Assembly: GCA_963922205.1 (NCBI GenBank)
Contig: CAWUHX010000299.1
Span: forward strand, 124,001-188,000
Origin: Romanomermis culicivorax
Taxonomy: Eukaryota; Nematoda; Enoplea; Mermithida; Mermithidae
Reading direction: 5' to 3'
DNA length: 64,000 bases
Position numbers and translations under genes: made by a program
In this document: piece after piece, positions 1 to 8,831 of the stretch
How positions within the stretch are numbered: the first letter of the stretch is position 1
How the letters are laid out: the number at the start of each line of letters is the position of its first letter
The notes under the pieces: generated by a model
Told to the model about the DNA's origin: nothing
Databases searched by the model: none
The model's input: only the letters and a program-made list of their open reading frames with translations

Positions 1-160
1 TAATACATTATATTGGATGATTTATGTAGGTAGATGCGGTTTTGTATACAGAGTGTTTCCCAGAGCAAACATAGAAAGGTTAGACAGCTGAAGCCATTTA
101 GATCGTAAAACCAATTAGAAATGCTAGAAAAGGTCAAAGGTTCTATAAAACACGGTAGCA

Positions 161-325
161 AGAGACGCTTTACCAAAATAATTAAGGTGGTGATTATTGT
201 TATTTTGATAGTTTTCTAGAATAACCTAGAGCCTAAAACCTTTAAAGAGACGCAATACCAAAACAATTAAGGTGGTGATTATTGTTATTTTGATAGTTTT
301 CTAGAATAACCTAGAGTCAAGAACC
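161..325. repeat. tandem duplication of an ~85-bp unit
   Basis: A unit beginning AGAGACGC at 161 is repeated from 246 with few differences. Each copy contains the word AATTAAGGTGGTGATTATTG followed by TTTTCTAGAATAACCTAGAG. It lies upstream of the TATA box of the left HMG-like gene, so it may be promoter-associated. I see no coding potential in 1-468. Confidence 0.85.
214..306. promoter_or_regulatory. two TTCnnGAA pairs resembling heat-shock-element half sites
   Basis: TTCTAGAA occurs at 214-221 and again at 299-306, once per copy of the 85-bp duplication. Each is two inverted GAA pentamers, below the three units normally needed for firm HSF binding. The position 90-180 bp upstream of a TATA box is suggestive only. 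Confidence 0.3.
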
Positions 326-396
326 TTCAAAGAAAAACTGAAAAGATTCAACCAAAAAGCAGAAAAACCGGAAAAGGTTTAATGAGGGTAAAGAGG

Positions 397-404
397 TATA
401 AATA
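397..404 (+). promoter_or_regulatory. TATA box of the left HMG-like gene
   Basis: TATAAATA in the context GAGGTATAAATAG lies 72 bp upstream of the ATG at 469. That leaves room for a start site near 427-433 and a short 5' leader. The ATG has a good context (ACCAATGG). Confidence 0.6.
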
Positions 405-468
405 GAAAAAATAGAAGAAGAAGAACCATTCTTATTTTTGTACTTGCGCACGACACCCGAGACTACCA

Positions 469-1432
469 ATGGAGGCCCTATTTGTTACGTTTATTTCGAC
501 GTTGAGAGCCGCCTATGAGGCTTACGGTACATTGATTTTACAGATATTTTGATTTAAAAATTAATATGTATACTATTTTATTATTATTATTAATTTAGAG
601 CCGTTTTTAATGACGGCCGACATTGACTCGTGGGCGTCCATCTTTTGGGAGGAGGCCTCGACGGATTTCAAGAGCTGGTGGAAAAGCCAGCGAGGGGTTG
701 AATATCCGGCTAGACAGAAACCCTTTTGGGGTTTTATGAAACGTCTACGCCGGATGTTTGAAAACCCTTCGCTGGTCGACGGCCACCTAGCCTCGCACCT
801 GTGGAATATCCTCCCCCCAGGTGCGAGGGCTGAATGGGAAAATGCCGACGGTCGCTACGTCGAGGAGAGGGTAAAACTAGCGCTGCCGCGTTTCTAGTAA
901 GTTCAGATGTTATAGTTAAAACACGTTGTAGACATATAAATTTTATATTTAATGAGAGTAAAATTATTATTATAAGCTTTTACTACAATATTTCAAGATA
1001 AATATGCGTAGGTTAAAATGTGCTAACTGCAGTATGTTACAGATTTTTAATTCATGTATATTAATGTATGGTGTATAGCTGAGTTGTCTAAAACTTAACA
1101 AAGAACATTTCTAGAATATTCTAGAAGCTTTCAATTATTTACACGATTTATACGATAAAAATTCACGATAAAATAAAGACTATCGATAGATCTTGTACCT
1201 ATTACTTAACAGTTAAAATGATATATATTAGAGTAAAAATTTTTGTTTAACTAAAATAGTTATTAAATTTTGTAAAAATTTTAGTGGATACGCCTAAAGC
1301 CTCTAGCGAGGTCTGCGACGGTGGCGGCGGTAGCGGTTGTGGATGCGTATGTATATAGTATCTATGTAAGTAAAAATTTTTGCAAAATTTTTTGAAACTT
1401 AATGTTTTTATTTTTAGGTAAAATCTGTATAA
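469..1432 (+). CDS. spliced HMG-box-like protein (left paralog), Polinton accessory gene
   Basis: Exon 1 is 469-526, the intron is 527-598 (GTACAT...TTTAG, phase 1), and exon 2 reads from 599 to a stop at 895-897, giving about 118 residues. A GTAAAA donor at 871 and a GTAAGT donor at 897 offer alternatives. From 871 the frame stays open through an exon at 1285-1365 into 1418-1432 (stop TAA), with a 52-bp intron at 1366-1417. The protein has two halves of HMG-box type: aromatic F-x2-F near residues 5-8, FW-x3-S-x3-K-x-W-W-K at 35-48, then FWGF at 62-65 and HLW...W...Y at 86-105. The right gene at 8303-8771 has the same pattern and an intron of the same phase in nearly the same place. The coding part is GC-rich against AT-rich flanks. 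Role inferred: DNA binding or bending. I do not know a named family member, and which 3' end is used is open. Confidence 0.6.
1109..1126. promoter_or_regulatory. perfect four-unit heat-shock-element-like sequence
   Basis: TTCTAGAATATTCTAGAA is four contiguous inverted GAA pentamers with 2-bp spacing, the canonical HSE layout. It lies downstream of exon 2 of the left HMG-like gene, or inside its long alternative intron. Function is inferred only from the motif. Confidence 0.4.
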
Positions 1433-1433
1433 A

Positions 1434-1531
1434 TATGTATATTTTATTTTGTTTTAAATTTTGTATATATGTATATTTTATTTTGTTTTAAATTTTGTAT
1501 ATATATTTTATTTTGTTTTAAATTTTGTATA
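1434..1531. repeat. tandem ~34-bp AT-rich repeat, three copies
   Basis: The word TATTTTATTTTGTTTTAAAT recurs at about 1438, 1472 and 1505 with intervening TTTGTATATAT. It sits in the probable 3' UTR of the left HMG-like gene. Confidence 0.8.
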
Positions 1532-1543
1532 TATTTTGTTTCA

Positions 1544-1549
1544 AATAAA
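1544..1549 (+). terminator. polyadenylation signal AATAAA
   Basis: AATAAA lies 112 bp after the TAA at 1430-1432 of the alternative 3' exon of the left HMG-like gene. It supports transcription continuing through the exons at 1285 and 1418. Confidence 0.45.
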
Positions 1550-1913
1550 TTAAATTGAATTGAAATTAATAAAATTTTTTATTTAATGCGTTTAATAGTA
1601 AAGGTAATTTCTTTAGAGTTCTACTATGAATGTGTGTGTGTGTGTGTCAACTTCTGGAATATAAAAAAGGGTTTACTGTAGTCAGATATTCAGAGATGTA
1701 CGAGTAAACGGTATGTAGAGAATATGCACAAACAGGTCTTAGGGTAAAAGGAACGTACAAGATAATTATATAGTACTGTAGAATTAAAGGAGAAAATAAA
1801 GGAAAGAAGGAGTAATAAAAGGAAGTTTATGTATAATTAGGAATAAATTGAAAGAATATTTCTAAACAATAGCTAAAGAGAAGGAGTGTATAAACAACAA
1901 CTATAAGTGATTT
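1550..1913. other. intergenic region with a GT microsatellite
   Basis: A TG dinucleotide run occupies about 1631-1647. I see no open frame or splice-supported exon. This is the convergent gap between the left plus-strand gene and the capsid cluster. Confidence 0.6.
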
Positions 1914-1919
1914 TTTATT
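1914..1919 (-). terminator. polyadenylation signal of the major capsid gene
   Basis: Read on the minus strand this is AATAAA, 42 bp past the capsid stop codon. It is the likely 3' end of the left part of the minus-strand cluster. Confidence 0.5.
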
Positions 1920-1960
1920 ATAAAAAAATGAGATGAAATGTACATATAAATATAACGTAT

Positions 1961-3360
1961 TTAAATACTATAATCGGTAAAGGTTTCACGATTTTTATCA
2001 ATCATTACGAGAGAGTCAAATTCTGCATACATAAGTGCTTCAATACCACCATCTGGTATATCCTCGCCAAAATTCATCTGTAAACTAGTGGTTCCTTCAC
2101 GTACAAGTTCCCAAAAATTACCATCCATACCGCACGGAGTCAAATCAAAAACAAAAACCATGTTATGCGTTGTAAAAGAATTTCGAGTAATTTCATTACC
2201 CTTGTTATCTGTACCAATTCCTACACCCTCAAATAATTGTACAAAAGTGCGCAAATATTTGTTTTCTTTAAAATTTAGCATATATGGTGTTGTAGGTAGT
2301 GTTGTAGTGCCACTCATTATTTTAATTTCGTTTAATCCAAAATGCTTAAAATTGAAGGGGCTTTGATAATAATCACCCCTAGCAGCCGAACCATCAACGA
2401 GCGCCACAACGAGATGACGAGGTAAAGGACCTGTGAACAATGAGTTCAGAGGAGCTGAGCCACGACTAGTTGTTATGTATAGACTTGTAACATGACATTG
2501 ACGAATAGGGTATTTTGCAGCTGTATTTTGTAACATGGATTCAATAGCTAGATTGATATTATCCGCAACTTCAACTTTTTTAATAAATAAAGACATGCTT
2601 TTAACCTCGATTTTATAAGCTTTGTTGTCAGTAGATATAAATTTTTGCAAGCAAAATTCATCTCTATGTCTGTATAAATCAATTTTCAAAGTACATTGAT
2701 TCAATAGGAAACGTTCTTGCATAAATAGATCGGCATGTATAGGAGCCATTAATTCAACAACTGCACTGTTTTTGAACATCTGAACTCTTTCCAAAGCACC
2801 CTTGTTTTTCTTTATATCAAGAACATCGCCATTTTCAAAAGCATAACCAGCAGCTGCAACATGTGTCGACTTAGCATCACGACCATAGTTCAATTCCGTT
2901 TCCAAATAAGATCTGTAAGCGTATCTATCCCCACTGAAATGTTAAAATGTTAAAATTAAAAAAAAAGTAAACATACATTTAATTATAAAACTTACCTGTC
3001 AGATATTAATTTTCCATTTAAGTACATCTTGATCTGTTTAAAAAATGTTTTGCCGATCAAATTAATTGGTGCTACAACATTTCCAGTAGGGTTATTGTTG
3101 GCGTCTGCTGTTAAAGTGCAAGCAGCGCCATTAGCTTTCGTAATTCGAATAGTAAAATATATAAAATTTTTTGATAAGTCCAACATATATGAATCAGGTG
3201 AAATAACAAATTCGTAAGGTCCTTCATTAGTACAAGGATTTTGTAACTGAATTTCAGACCAAAAACTTCTACGAATAGCAACTTGTGTTGGAGGTACGGT
3301 AAATAAATCTAACTCCGTTTTACTACTAGGAGACGACGCAGCATCAATAAATTTACTCAT
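1961..3360 (-). CDS. MCP: major capsid protein (double jelly-roll), Polinton type, one intron
   Basis: Exon 1 runs 3360-2996, the intron is 2995-2934 (GTAAGT...TTTCAG, 62 bp, phase 2), and exon 2 runs 2933-1961, giving 445 residues. The N-terminal part shows the jelly-roll start typical of Polinton capsids, with FTIRI, IGKTFFKQI and YLNGKLISD. Exon 2 opens with the conserved LETELNYG block and later has PHNM-like and FDLTPCGMDG segments. The C-terminal half corresponds to proteins often labelled F54H12.2-like in animal genomes. It forms the virion shell in the family. The ATG at 3360 overlaps the stop of the upstream pVI-like gene (ATGA). Both exons are open and no lesion is visible. Without splicing the protein is cut in two. 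Confidence 0.92.
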
Positions 3361-3893
3361 TTTGAATAGATATCCTTGAAACCGACCACTCTACGTGGAG
3401 TCTTTTTTAAGAATGAGGAACGTCGTTTCAGGTGTTTACGTTTATGTTGTTTTTGATGTTGATGTTGTTGACGCTGACCATCATTTAACTTTTTATTGCT
3501 TTTTATATGTATCGTAGAATTTATATGTTTACGCTTCCCTAAACCTTTTCCTTTATGAATGCGCTCGCCCGTTTCGTGTAATAAGCTACCAGCTGCGTTT
3601 CGTCCATGCTCAGCAACACTTTCTTTAAAAGAACGACCTTCTACAACATGACCTGCAATTTTGGAACCTGCAGCAAGTGCATGCTTTCCTGCAGATTTTA
3701 ACAAAGGCATAGCTAGATGCCACAAACTCTTAAAAAAATTACCAACTCCAGCTCCTTGATGTCTATAATAATACGGGTATGCTGCTCGAAAACCTTCTAA
3801 AGTACCACCTAATTGAAATTGATTATCTTGAATACTATGTTGATAAATTTTGATCCAGTAATCAATGGTTTCAGGAATAAATACGGTATGCAT
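3357..3893 (-). CDS. pVI-like membrane-active / minor virion protein
   Basis: 178 residues from ATG 3893. Residues about 48-86 form a glycine-rich amphipathic stretch (GVGNFFKSLWHLAMPLLKSA). It is followed by a GKGLGKRK turn and a very basic C-terminal tail rich in K, R, H and Q. A protein of this design lies beside the major capsid gene in many Polintons and resembles adenovirus pVI, which lines the capsid and disrupts membranes. The link to pVI is by layout and composition, not clear identity. Its stop overlaps the capsid ATG by 4 bases, which suggests coupled expression. It could instead be a core DNA-condensing protein because of the basic tail. Confidence 0.6.
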   Translation of the reverse strand: MHTVFIPETIDYWIKIYQHSIQDNQFQLGGTLEGFRAAYPYYYRHQGAGVGNFFKSLWHLAMPLLKSAGKHALAAGSKIAGHVVEGRSFKESVAEHGRNAAGSLLHETGERIHKGKGLGKRKHINSTIHIKSNKKLNDGQRQQHQHQKQHKRKHLKRRSSFLKKTPRRVVGFKDIYSK

Positions 3894-4027
3894 ATTTTGC
3901 TTTGAAAATCAAAAGGAACAACAACTAAATGAATTAATTAATTAAGAGCGTTTGCGAAAATTCAACCTGACGACAACGTGTCCAAATGCAAATGAATGAA
4001 TGAGTAAATAAAAATTTGATACTATGA

Positions 4028-4945
4028 TTATAGGAATAAAGGAGTACGTCGCCAAAAATGTAATTTAACTATAACATTCCCAAACTGAAAGGGTATAAGT
4101 TCATTCATACTGTTTTTTATATTAATCTCGAGTACTGTAATTTCTTTCAATTGAATGGGTATATAGTGAGGTGTTTCATATAATCGACTCACATTATCTT
4201 TGTATTTTCCCTGAACATTTACTATACGTAAAAGCGGTGCTAAAGTATTTCCAACAATCTGATTTTCAATAATATTACAGTAAACATAAAAATTCTGTAA
4301 ATCATTCAAATTTGGTGGTTGAATGCCTAACATGTATAAATGATTAGTTCCAGGCTCGGCAAGAAAAACAGCTTTGGATGGTGGAATATGTGTGTTAGAA
4401 TTTTTTGGAGGTTTCTCTCCAACAGTATATAAGTTAATATTCACAGCTCTATTTAAAAAATCATCAGCAGTTGCATAGGCCTCAGTATTGGTAGAGCTAA
4501 ATCCGAGAAGCTCCATTAACCGTTTGCTTATATCGATTTTACGTAAAATTGTACCACTTTTTATTTTCAAATTAACTAATCCTCTACTATGTTCATCGTA
4601 TGAAAACATGATTTCCATGTTAGTTCCGGCAATAGCTGCTCCAACTTTTGCATTCAACTCTTCAATTAATTCAGATATGGTAAAGTAATGTTTTTCAAAA
4701 GCTATTACTTTAATTTTTTTGACCCTATTTCGGACACCATCCGTAATTAACGTTATTACATTATCTCCACCATGATTGGTAAATGTAGCCCAACTATAGG
4801 GGTATATTATTTCACTTAGTCCTACCTCCCAGTTTCCATCTAGTTTTAAACGGTAAGGTAGATGGGCTGAAAAATCAGAGGGCTTGTTTCCATTTTTGCT
4901 ATTACTAGGTAATGTGATATAAAATTGATCTTCAAAGGTTGTCAT
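4028..4945 (-). CDS. penton / minor capsid protein (single jelly-roll)
   Basis: 305 residues from ATG 4945. The N-terminus FYITLPSNSKNG followed by LKLDGNWEVGLSEIIYPYSW is the hallmark of Polinton penton-type minor capsid proteins. Later blocks LMELLGFSS and YVYCNIIENQIVGNTLAPLL also match the family pattern as I know it. In the family it occupies the fivefold vertices. The gene is intact and without introns. Its start overlaps the 3' end of the two-TM gene by 14 bases. Confidence 0.9.
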   Translation of the reverse strand: MTTFEDQFYITLPSNSKNGNKPSDFSAHLPYRLKLDGNWEVGLSEIIYPYSWATFTNHGGDNVITLITDGVRNRVKKIKVIAFEKHYFTISELIEELNAKVGAAIAGTNMEIMFSYDEHSRGLVNLKIKSGTILRKIDISKRLMELLGFSSTNTEAYATADDFLNRAVNINLYTVGEKPPKNSNTHIPPSKAVFLAEPGTNHLYMLGIQPPNLNDLQNFYVYCNIIENQIVGNTLAPLLRIVNVQGKYKDNVSRLYETPHYIPIQLKEITVLEINIKNSMNELIPFQFGNVIVKLHFWRRTPLFL

Positions 4946-5240
4946 TATTTATAATGTTGTTTGCTGTTGCTATAGGTACGGTCTTCAATGAATTAGATGA
5001 CTGTAATACGGTCGGTACGGGGCTAGGTAATAAATATCCTATACAAGTGCACAAAAGACCAACCCACAATTGTGTATTATTATTGTAGAGAGATAAATTT
5101 ATTATAGCTGTAATGACTACAATGTATATTAGTATGACCTGACTGAAGAAAACCACTTCGTTTCGAGGTAGACGTTTTCCAAAAAACTCCCAAACGCTAA
5201 TGCGAGACGTTTCTGAATGCATACTATTACTACTATCCAT
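4932..5240 (-). CDS. small two-TM membrane protein conserved in Polintons
   Basis: 102 residues from ATG 5240. A polar N-terminus (about 1-29) is followed by a hydrophobic segment at 31-49 (FFSQVILIYIVVITAIINL) and a second at 58-72 ending in GYLLPSP. The order SQV-YIVV-NLS-LW-GYLLPSP is familiar from small proteins encoded next to the penton gene in animal Polintons. Function is unknown; an internal virion membrane or a host membrane are possibilities. It heads the penton, pVI-like and capsid block and has the clearest promoter of the minus cluster just upstream. Confidence 0.7.
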   Translation of the reverse strand: MDSSNSMHSETSRISVWEFFGKRLPRNEVVFFSQVILIYIVVITAIINLSLYNNNTQLWVGLLCTCIGYLLPSPVPTVLQSSNSLKTVPIATANNIINNDNL

Positions 5241-5280
5241 TTCAAAATAAAAAATTTTTATTTAACAACTAAACACTCAG

Positions 5281-5355
5281 TTATAAATTTATAAAAAGGC
5301 GGAGCTACTAAAATAACCAATAAAATTATACAAAAATATAAAGGAGGCGGAGCTA
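5281..5355 (-). promoter_or_regulatory. promoter region with TATA and repeated GGCGGAGCTA motifs
   Basis: Read on the minus strand toward the two-TM gene there is TAGCTCCGCC at 5355-5346, a CCAAT-type ATTGG box near 5322, a second TAGCTCCGCC at 5308-5299, then TTTTTATAAATTTATAA. On the plus strand the motif reads GGCGGAGCTA. Related words recur three times at 11616-11759, so this looks like an element-specific control site. Confidence 0.5.
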
Positions 5356-5412
5356 TCAAAGTGAAGTAAAATTTATATACATATATGAATACATATAGAA
5401 GGAGTTAACTTT

Positions 5413-5913
5413 TTACAAAGGTGTACATAATTTATTTCGCAAGTGACCTTTTACAGAAAATTTACAATGAAAAAACTTACAAATCAATTTATCATTATAA
5501 ACAAAATTTGTGTTACTGAAACTTTTAAACATTTTATACATAGGAACATGTCGCACTTTATAATACAAAAAATATAAAGTATATATACCACAAACCTTAC
5601 TATTAAAATTTTGTAAATGTTTCTTATTTGTATATATTATTAAAGCATTTTTGTTAATATAATTTATAAAAGCAGGAATAACTGGTGGTAAACCATAAGA
5701 ATCAAAATAATATACAGAGTTAGCATTATCAAAATACATAGCTATCCAATGACTTCCTTTTTGAAAAGATGTATCGGTGTTTGCAATTAAACCCGCTGGT
5801 CTTTTAACTATCTTCGGTAGAGTATCGCAAGCAAAAACTCCTAAAAAATTTTGTGATAATAGCTCATCTTGTTGAGCATAATATGTCAATTCAAAGTTGT
5901 TCATCGTAATCAT
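5413..5913 (-). CDS. PRO: adenain-like cysteine protease (maturation protease)
   Basis: 166 residues, ATG at 5913 with a second ATG three codons later. The expected catalytic layout of the C5/Ulp1-like fold is visible: GSHWIAMYF with His55, YYFDSYG with Asp71, an oxyanion Gln at 101 and SKVCGIY with Cys108. [11 protein letters not shown] near residue 23 is the family's entry motif. It would cleave core and minor capsid precursors during maturation; the pX-like protein carries a candidate site. The gene overlaps the integrase 3' end by 23 bases in another frame. No defect is visible. Confidence 0.88.
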   Translation of the reverse strand: MITMNNFELTYYAQQDELLSQNFLGVFACDTLPKIVKRPAGLIANTDTSFQKGSHWIAMYFDNANSVYYFDSYGLPPVIPAFINYINKNALIIYTNKKHLQNFNSKVCGIYTLYFLYYKVRHVPMYKMFKSFSNTNFVYNDKLICKFFHCKFSVKGHLRNKLCTPL

Positions 5914-7003
5914 CGTCGTTGTCGTCGTTTTGTATATCCTTTTCTAAAATCCAACTGTTGAATTTTTCAGGATAACCCCACCACTTCACAAGTACTCTAT
6001 TCTGACCATCTGGTAATCGTTTAGTCTTCAAAACCTTTTCAATTTTGTATTCTTTGATATTAGGATTAAAATCGATTTTCTGTAGTTCTTTTTCATAAAA
6101 ACGTCCTTCTATATCTTCGCCTTCCAGATCTTGAATTGTATAAAGTATATGATTTCGGGTCTTCACAATATGGTTTACTTTGAAAACTTCTTCACTCCAT
6201 TGAGGTAAATAACCTTTGTCAAATACACCTCTATGTTTACTAATTCGCACGTAATCTCCTATATCAATCTTAGACTTTCTAGTGTATAATCTTTCAGGGT
6301 AGAGTCTTTGCCATATAATTTTTTCGTTAGAATAATCTACATTAATAGGTTTTTCCTTAATCGATCTATGAACAGAGTGATTGTAGTTGGAAACAACTGC
6401 GGGTAAAATATCAATCCATTTATAAGTGGTAAACTCTGTAAAATATTTAAATAATTTAGTTTTTAAAGTTCTATTAAACCGTTCCACTATTGAACATTTA
6501 ATGTCTTCATTTTGAGAAGTAAAAAAATGTATATCGTTAGTTTTCAATAATTTTTGGAAATCTTTGTTGACAAATTCTTTTCCTTTATCGCTGCGCACTC
6601 TCCAAGGGATTCGACCTCTTTTTAAAATATTTTGAAAAGCATCACAAACATTCTTTGAGTGTTTTGATTTTAAGGGTTCAACCCAGGCGTATTTACTTAA
6701 TACATCTATACATGTAAGCATAAATTTGTATCCATCGTTAAAATCTGCTAAAGAAGACATATCTGCCAAATCAATTTCCCATTGTTGATCCATAGCTGTA
6801 ACATAAATACGATTACGTGAAAATTTTTTGTTGACTTGCTTATGTAATGTATAACTATCTTGTTTTGAGAGCCAATCTTTAACATTTTTAAGTGTAATTG
6901 TTTTATTGTGTTTTCTAGCTTCAGCATATAATTTTTCAATACTAGGAAAAGCTGAGGGATTTCCGTGTAAATTTTTGTACAATTTTGAAAGTAATCTATC
7001 CAT
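5891..7003 (-). CDS. INT: retroviral-type DDE integrase with C-terminal chromodomain
   Basis: 370 residues from ATG 7003. The rve catalytic triad is visible as WEIDLAD (Asp78), VRSDKGKEF (Asp139) and VERFNRTLK (Glu174), with about 35 residues between the last two. A basic linker follows, and a chromodomain at about 310-357 (YKIEKVL...VLVKWWGYP...SWILEKDI), then an acidic tail. In Polintons this enzyme inserts the linear DNA; the chromodomain probably steers it to methylated histone chromatin. It is intact and uninterrupted. Only 4 bases separate its ATG from the stop of the upstream gene. Confidence 0.93.
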   Translation of the reverse strand: MDRLLSKLYKNLHGNPSAFPSIEKLYAEARKHNKTITLKNVKDWLSKQDSYTLHKQVNKKFSRNRIYVTAMDQQWEIDLADMSSLADFNDGYKFMLTCIDVLSKYAWVEPLKSKHSKNVCDAFQNILKRGRIPWRVRSDKGKEFVNKDFQKLLKTNDIHFFTSQNEDIKCSIVERFNRTLKTKLFKYFTEFTTYKWIDILPAVVSNYNHSVHRSIKEKPINVDYSNEKIIWQRLYPERLYTRKSKIDIGDYVRISKHRGVFDKGYLPQWSEEVFKVNHIVKTRNHILYTIQDLEGEDIEGRFYEKELQKIDFNPNIKEYKIEKVLKTKRLPDGQNRVLVKWWGYPEKFNSWILEKDIQNDDNDDDYDEQL

Positions 7004-7007
7004 TGTT

Positions 7008-7865
7008 CTAGTACAAAGGAGTATACCGTCTAAGTGTTCTAGCTTTGCGTCGTATCTTCTTTTCTGTCGAGTTTCCTTTACTCAAGATTGTATTGTCTTT
7101 GATATCTTCCTCGGCACCACTTGAAAATAAATCAACACCTTTCACAAGTGGTTTATTCAACTGTTTGAGACTACTAACTGTATGATCATCTGATTCTTCC
7201 GGAGGTGTATGGTAGGAGAGTTTCCGAGGTAAAGTGAATAACATTTTACGTAATGGGTTTCCTATAGCCTCTAATGGTACATTATATTTTTTCAAAGCAT
7301 TAACAAACTCATCTACTCCAAGCGTTTGCATAATTTTTGAACGTTTACGAGACAAATCATGTAATAAATCAATAATGTGTGATCCTTCAATTAATTTTCC
7401 ATCAATTAATACTTCACCTTGCTTATTAACATTTATACTAGGGTTACGTCGCACATGCTCCAATAATAAGGATGCTGAGTGTTTAAACTGTTTAGGAATA
7501 CCGCTAAGTAACTTTTCATCGTTCAACCAATTTTTTTCTTTTTGTTTCAAATCGTCACTATCATTTTCATCTTCTTCGTTATCAATAACTTTTTGTTTTA
7601 AAATCACTGTAGTAGGTTGAGCCTTTTCATGTTCAAAAGTTAAATATTGTGAAAATAGTTGCGAGTACATTTTGTATTGTTCTTCAGGCGTTAACGTATT
7701 ATCTTTCAAAATGCGCTCTAGCTCGTTACGATACATGTCAACTTGCTTAGCTATACCTGTCTTTTCATTTGAACTCGTCGTCGTCGAAGAAGAAGAAACC
7801 TGAGAGTTATTCAGTTTATTCAGAACCTCCTGAGGTATAAGAGCAAATTTATTAGCAAATTTCAT
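7008..7865 (-). CDS. conserved Polinton protein of unknown function
   Basis: The ATG at 7865 gives 285 residues beginning MKFANKFALIP, a start I recognise from Polinton proteins located beside the integrase; an upstream TTG at 7889 in the same frame is less likely. The first third is S/T- and E-rich. The middle has WLNDEKLLSGIPKQFKH and a GEVLIDGKLIEGSHIIDLLHDL block, then a region with KKYNVPLEAIGNPLRKML. The tail is basic (KKIRRKARTLRRYTPLY). Composition suggests a nucleic-acid-associated virion component, but no enzymatic motif is seen. Confidence 0.6.
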   Translation of the reverse strand: MKFANKFALIPQEVLNKLNNSQVSSSSTTTSSNEKTGIAKQVDMYRNELERILKDNTLTPEEQYKMYSQLFSQYLTFEHEKAQPTTVILKQKVIDNEEDENDSDDLKQKEKNWLNDEKLLSGIPKQFKHSASLLLEHVRRNPSINVNKQGEVLIDGKLIEGSHIIDLLHDLSRKRSKIMQTLGVDEFVNALKKYNVPLEAIGNPLRKMLFTLPRKLSYHTPPEESDDHTVSSLKQLNKPLVKGVDLFSSGAEEDIKDNTILSKGNSTEKKIRRKARTLRRYTPLY

Positions 7866-7866
7866 T

Positions 7867-8220
7867 CTATAATAATTTCTCTGTAACAAAACTTGCTAAT
7901 GTAGATAATAAAAGGGGTAGTACTAGAGGTAAAAATGCTCCACCACTTTGAACAATTCTTACACGTTTATTATGTAAATCTTTTTTCTTGTTTTTTTCGT
8001 GTCTTGTAGCTAAACCTCTGAGCAATAATTTATGTTTGGCCAATTTCTTTTTTAAGTTTGAATTAATAGGAATATTACCGTTCAAAATGTTCAAACAAAT
8101 TTCACATATACAACAGATCAAATCGGGGGAAGAATGTTGAAGAAAAGCACGTCTTTGAACACGATTTGAATTTTTCAACACATTGAGCTCGTGAATATAT
8201 TTCTTTAATCTAGAAGCCAT
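7867..8220 (-). CDS. pX/mu-like virion core peptide precursor
   Basis: 117 residues from ATG 8220. An N-terminal RLKKYI...VLK helix and a cysteine cluster (CCICEIC, 36-42) are followed by a basic middle with LKKKLAKHK and a segment RIVQSGGAFLPLVLPLLL at 88-105. Q-S-G-G-A fits the adenain-type cleavage rule, and the hydrophobic tail after the double glycine resembles the C-terminus of adenovirus pX. Likely a DNA-condensing core peptide cut by the element's protease. It ends 1 base before the ATG of the next gene. Confidence 0.65.
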   Translation of the reverse strand: MASRLKKYIHELNVLKNSNRVQRRAFLQHSSPDLICCICEICLNILNGNIPINSNLKKKLAKHKLLLRGLATRHEKNKKKDLHNKRVRIVQSGGAFLPLVLPLLLSTLASFVTEKLL

Positions 8221-8302
8221 ACAAAACAGACCGTACAGTACAAAAAAATTTTACAATAATGACCAAATGATGAGTAAACATTGAAATATTTATTGTATTA
8301 CA

Positions 8303-8771
8303 TTAAGATAGTAATGAAGCTTCATTTTGTATGACGATATTCAACTCTTCGCGTCTAGAAAAAGCACACAAGTTATTCATATTCATAAAAAATAGTTTAT
8401 GAGCTGTATCTAGTTTTAAAAAAAGATCTTCTACAAAAATAGCACGAGTTTCGATCATATCCAATTCCATCAGTAATAGTCTAGCAAAACACCAAAATTT
8501 TGTAACTTTTTTACATCCCATAGGTAAACCAACTTCACGCCGTAAATGGTTGCACGCCTTAGCTATGTCTTTGTAAAAAATCTTGGCTTCGGGTGAGAAA
8601 CGAGTCCAAAACAAATCAGCTATTTCGCGTTTCTGTTTGTTGTTTAGTATTTTACCTTAAATAAAAATACTATAGTTTAATAAATAGTTAAAGAACAAAA
8701 AGAGATATAAAATTTTTACCTTTTACTTTATTTTGCACCATTCTGACAAAAACTTCAAATGCAGCTGACAT
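8303..8771 (-). CDS. spliced HMG-box-like protein (right paralog)
   Basis: Exon 1 is 8771-8720 (ATG, 17 codons plus one base), the intron is 8719-8656 (GTAAAA...TTTAAG, 64 bp, phase 1), and exon 2 is 8655-8303, giving 134 residues. The first half fits an HMG box: F-x2-F at residues 5-8, then EIADLFWTRFSPEAKIFYKD at 28-47. A second, weaker copy begins FWCFARLLLM at 71. Spacing of FW, S, K, the aromatic pair and K is identical to the left gene at 469-1432, and the intron has the same phase with only a two-residue shift. This makes the two genes diverged paralogs. Role inferred: DNA binding, perhaps genome packaging or chromatin contact. The HMG call rests on pattern only. Confidence 0.65.
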
Positions 8772-8831
8772 CGTAATTGTCACAAAACAAACGAATTATA
8801 GAAAAACGACCAACCTCTTCAAAATTCTCGA

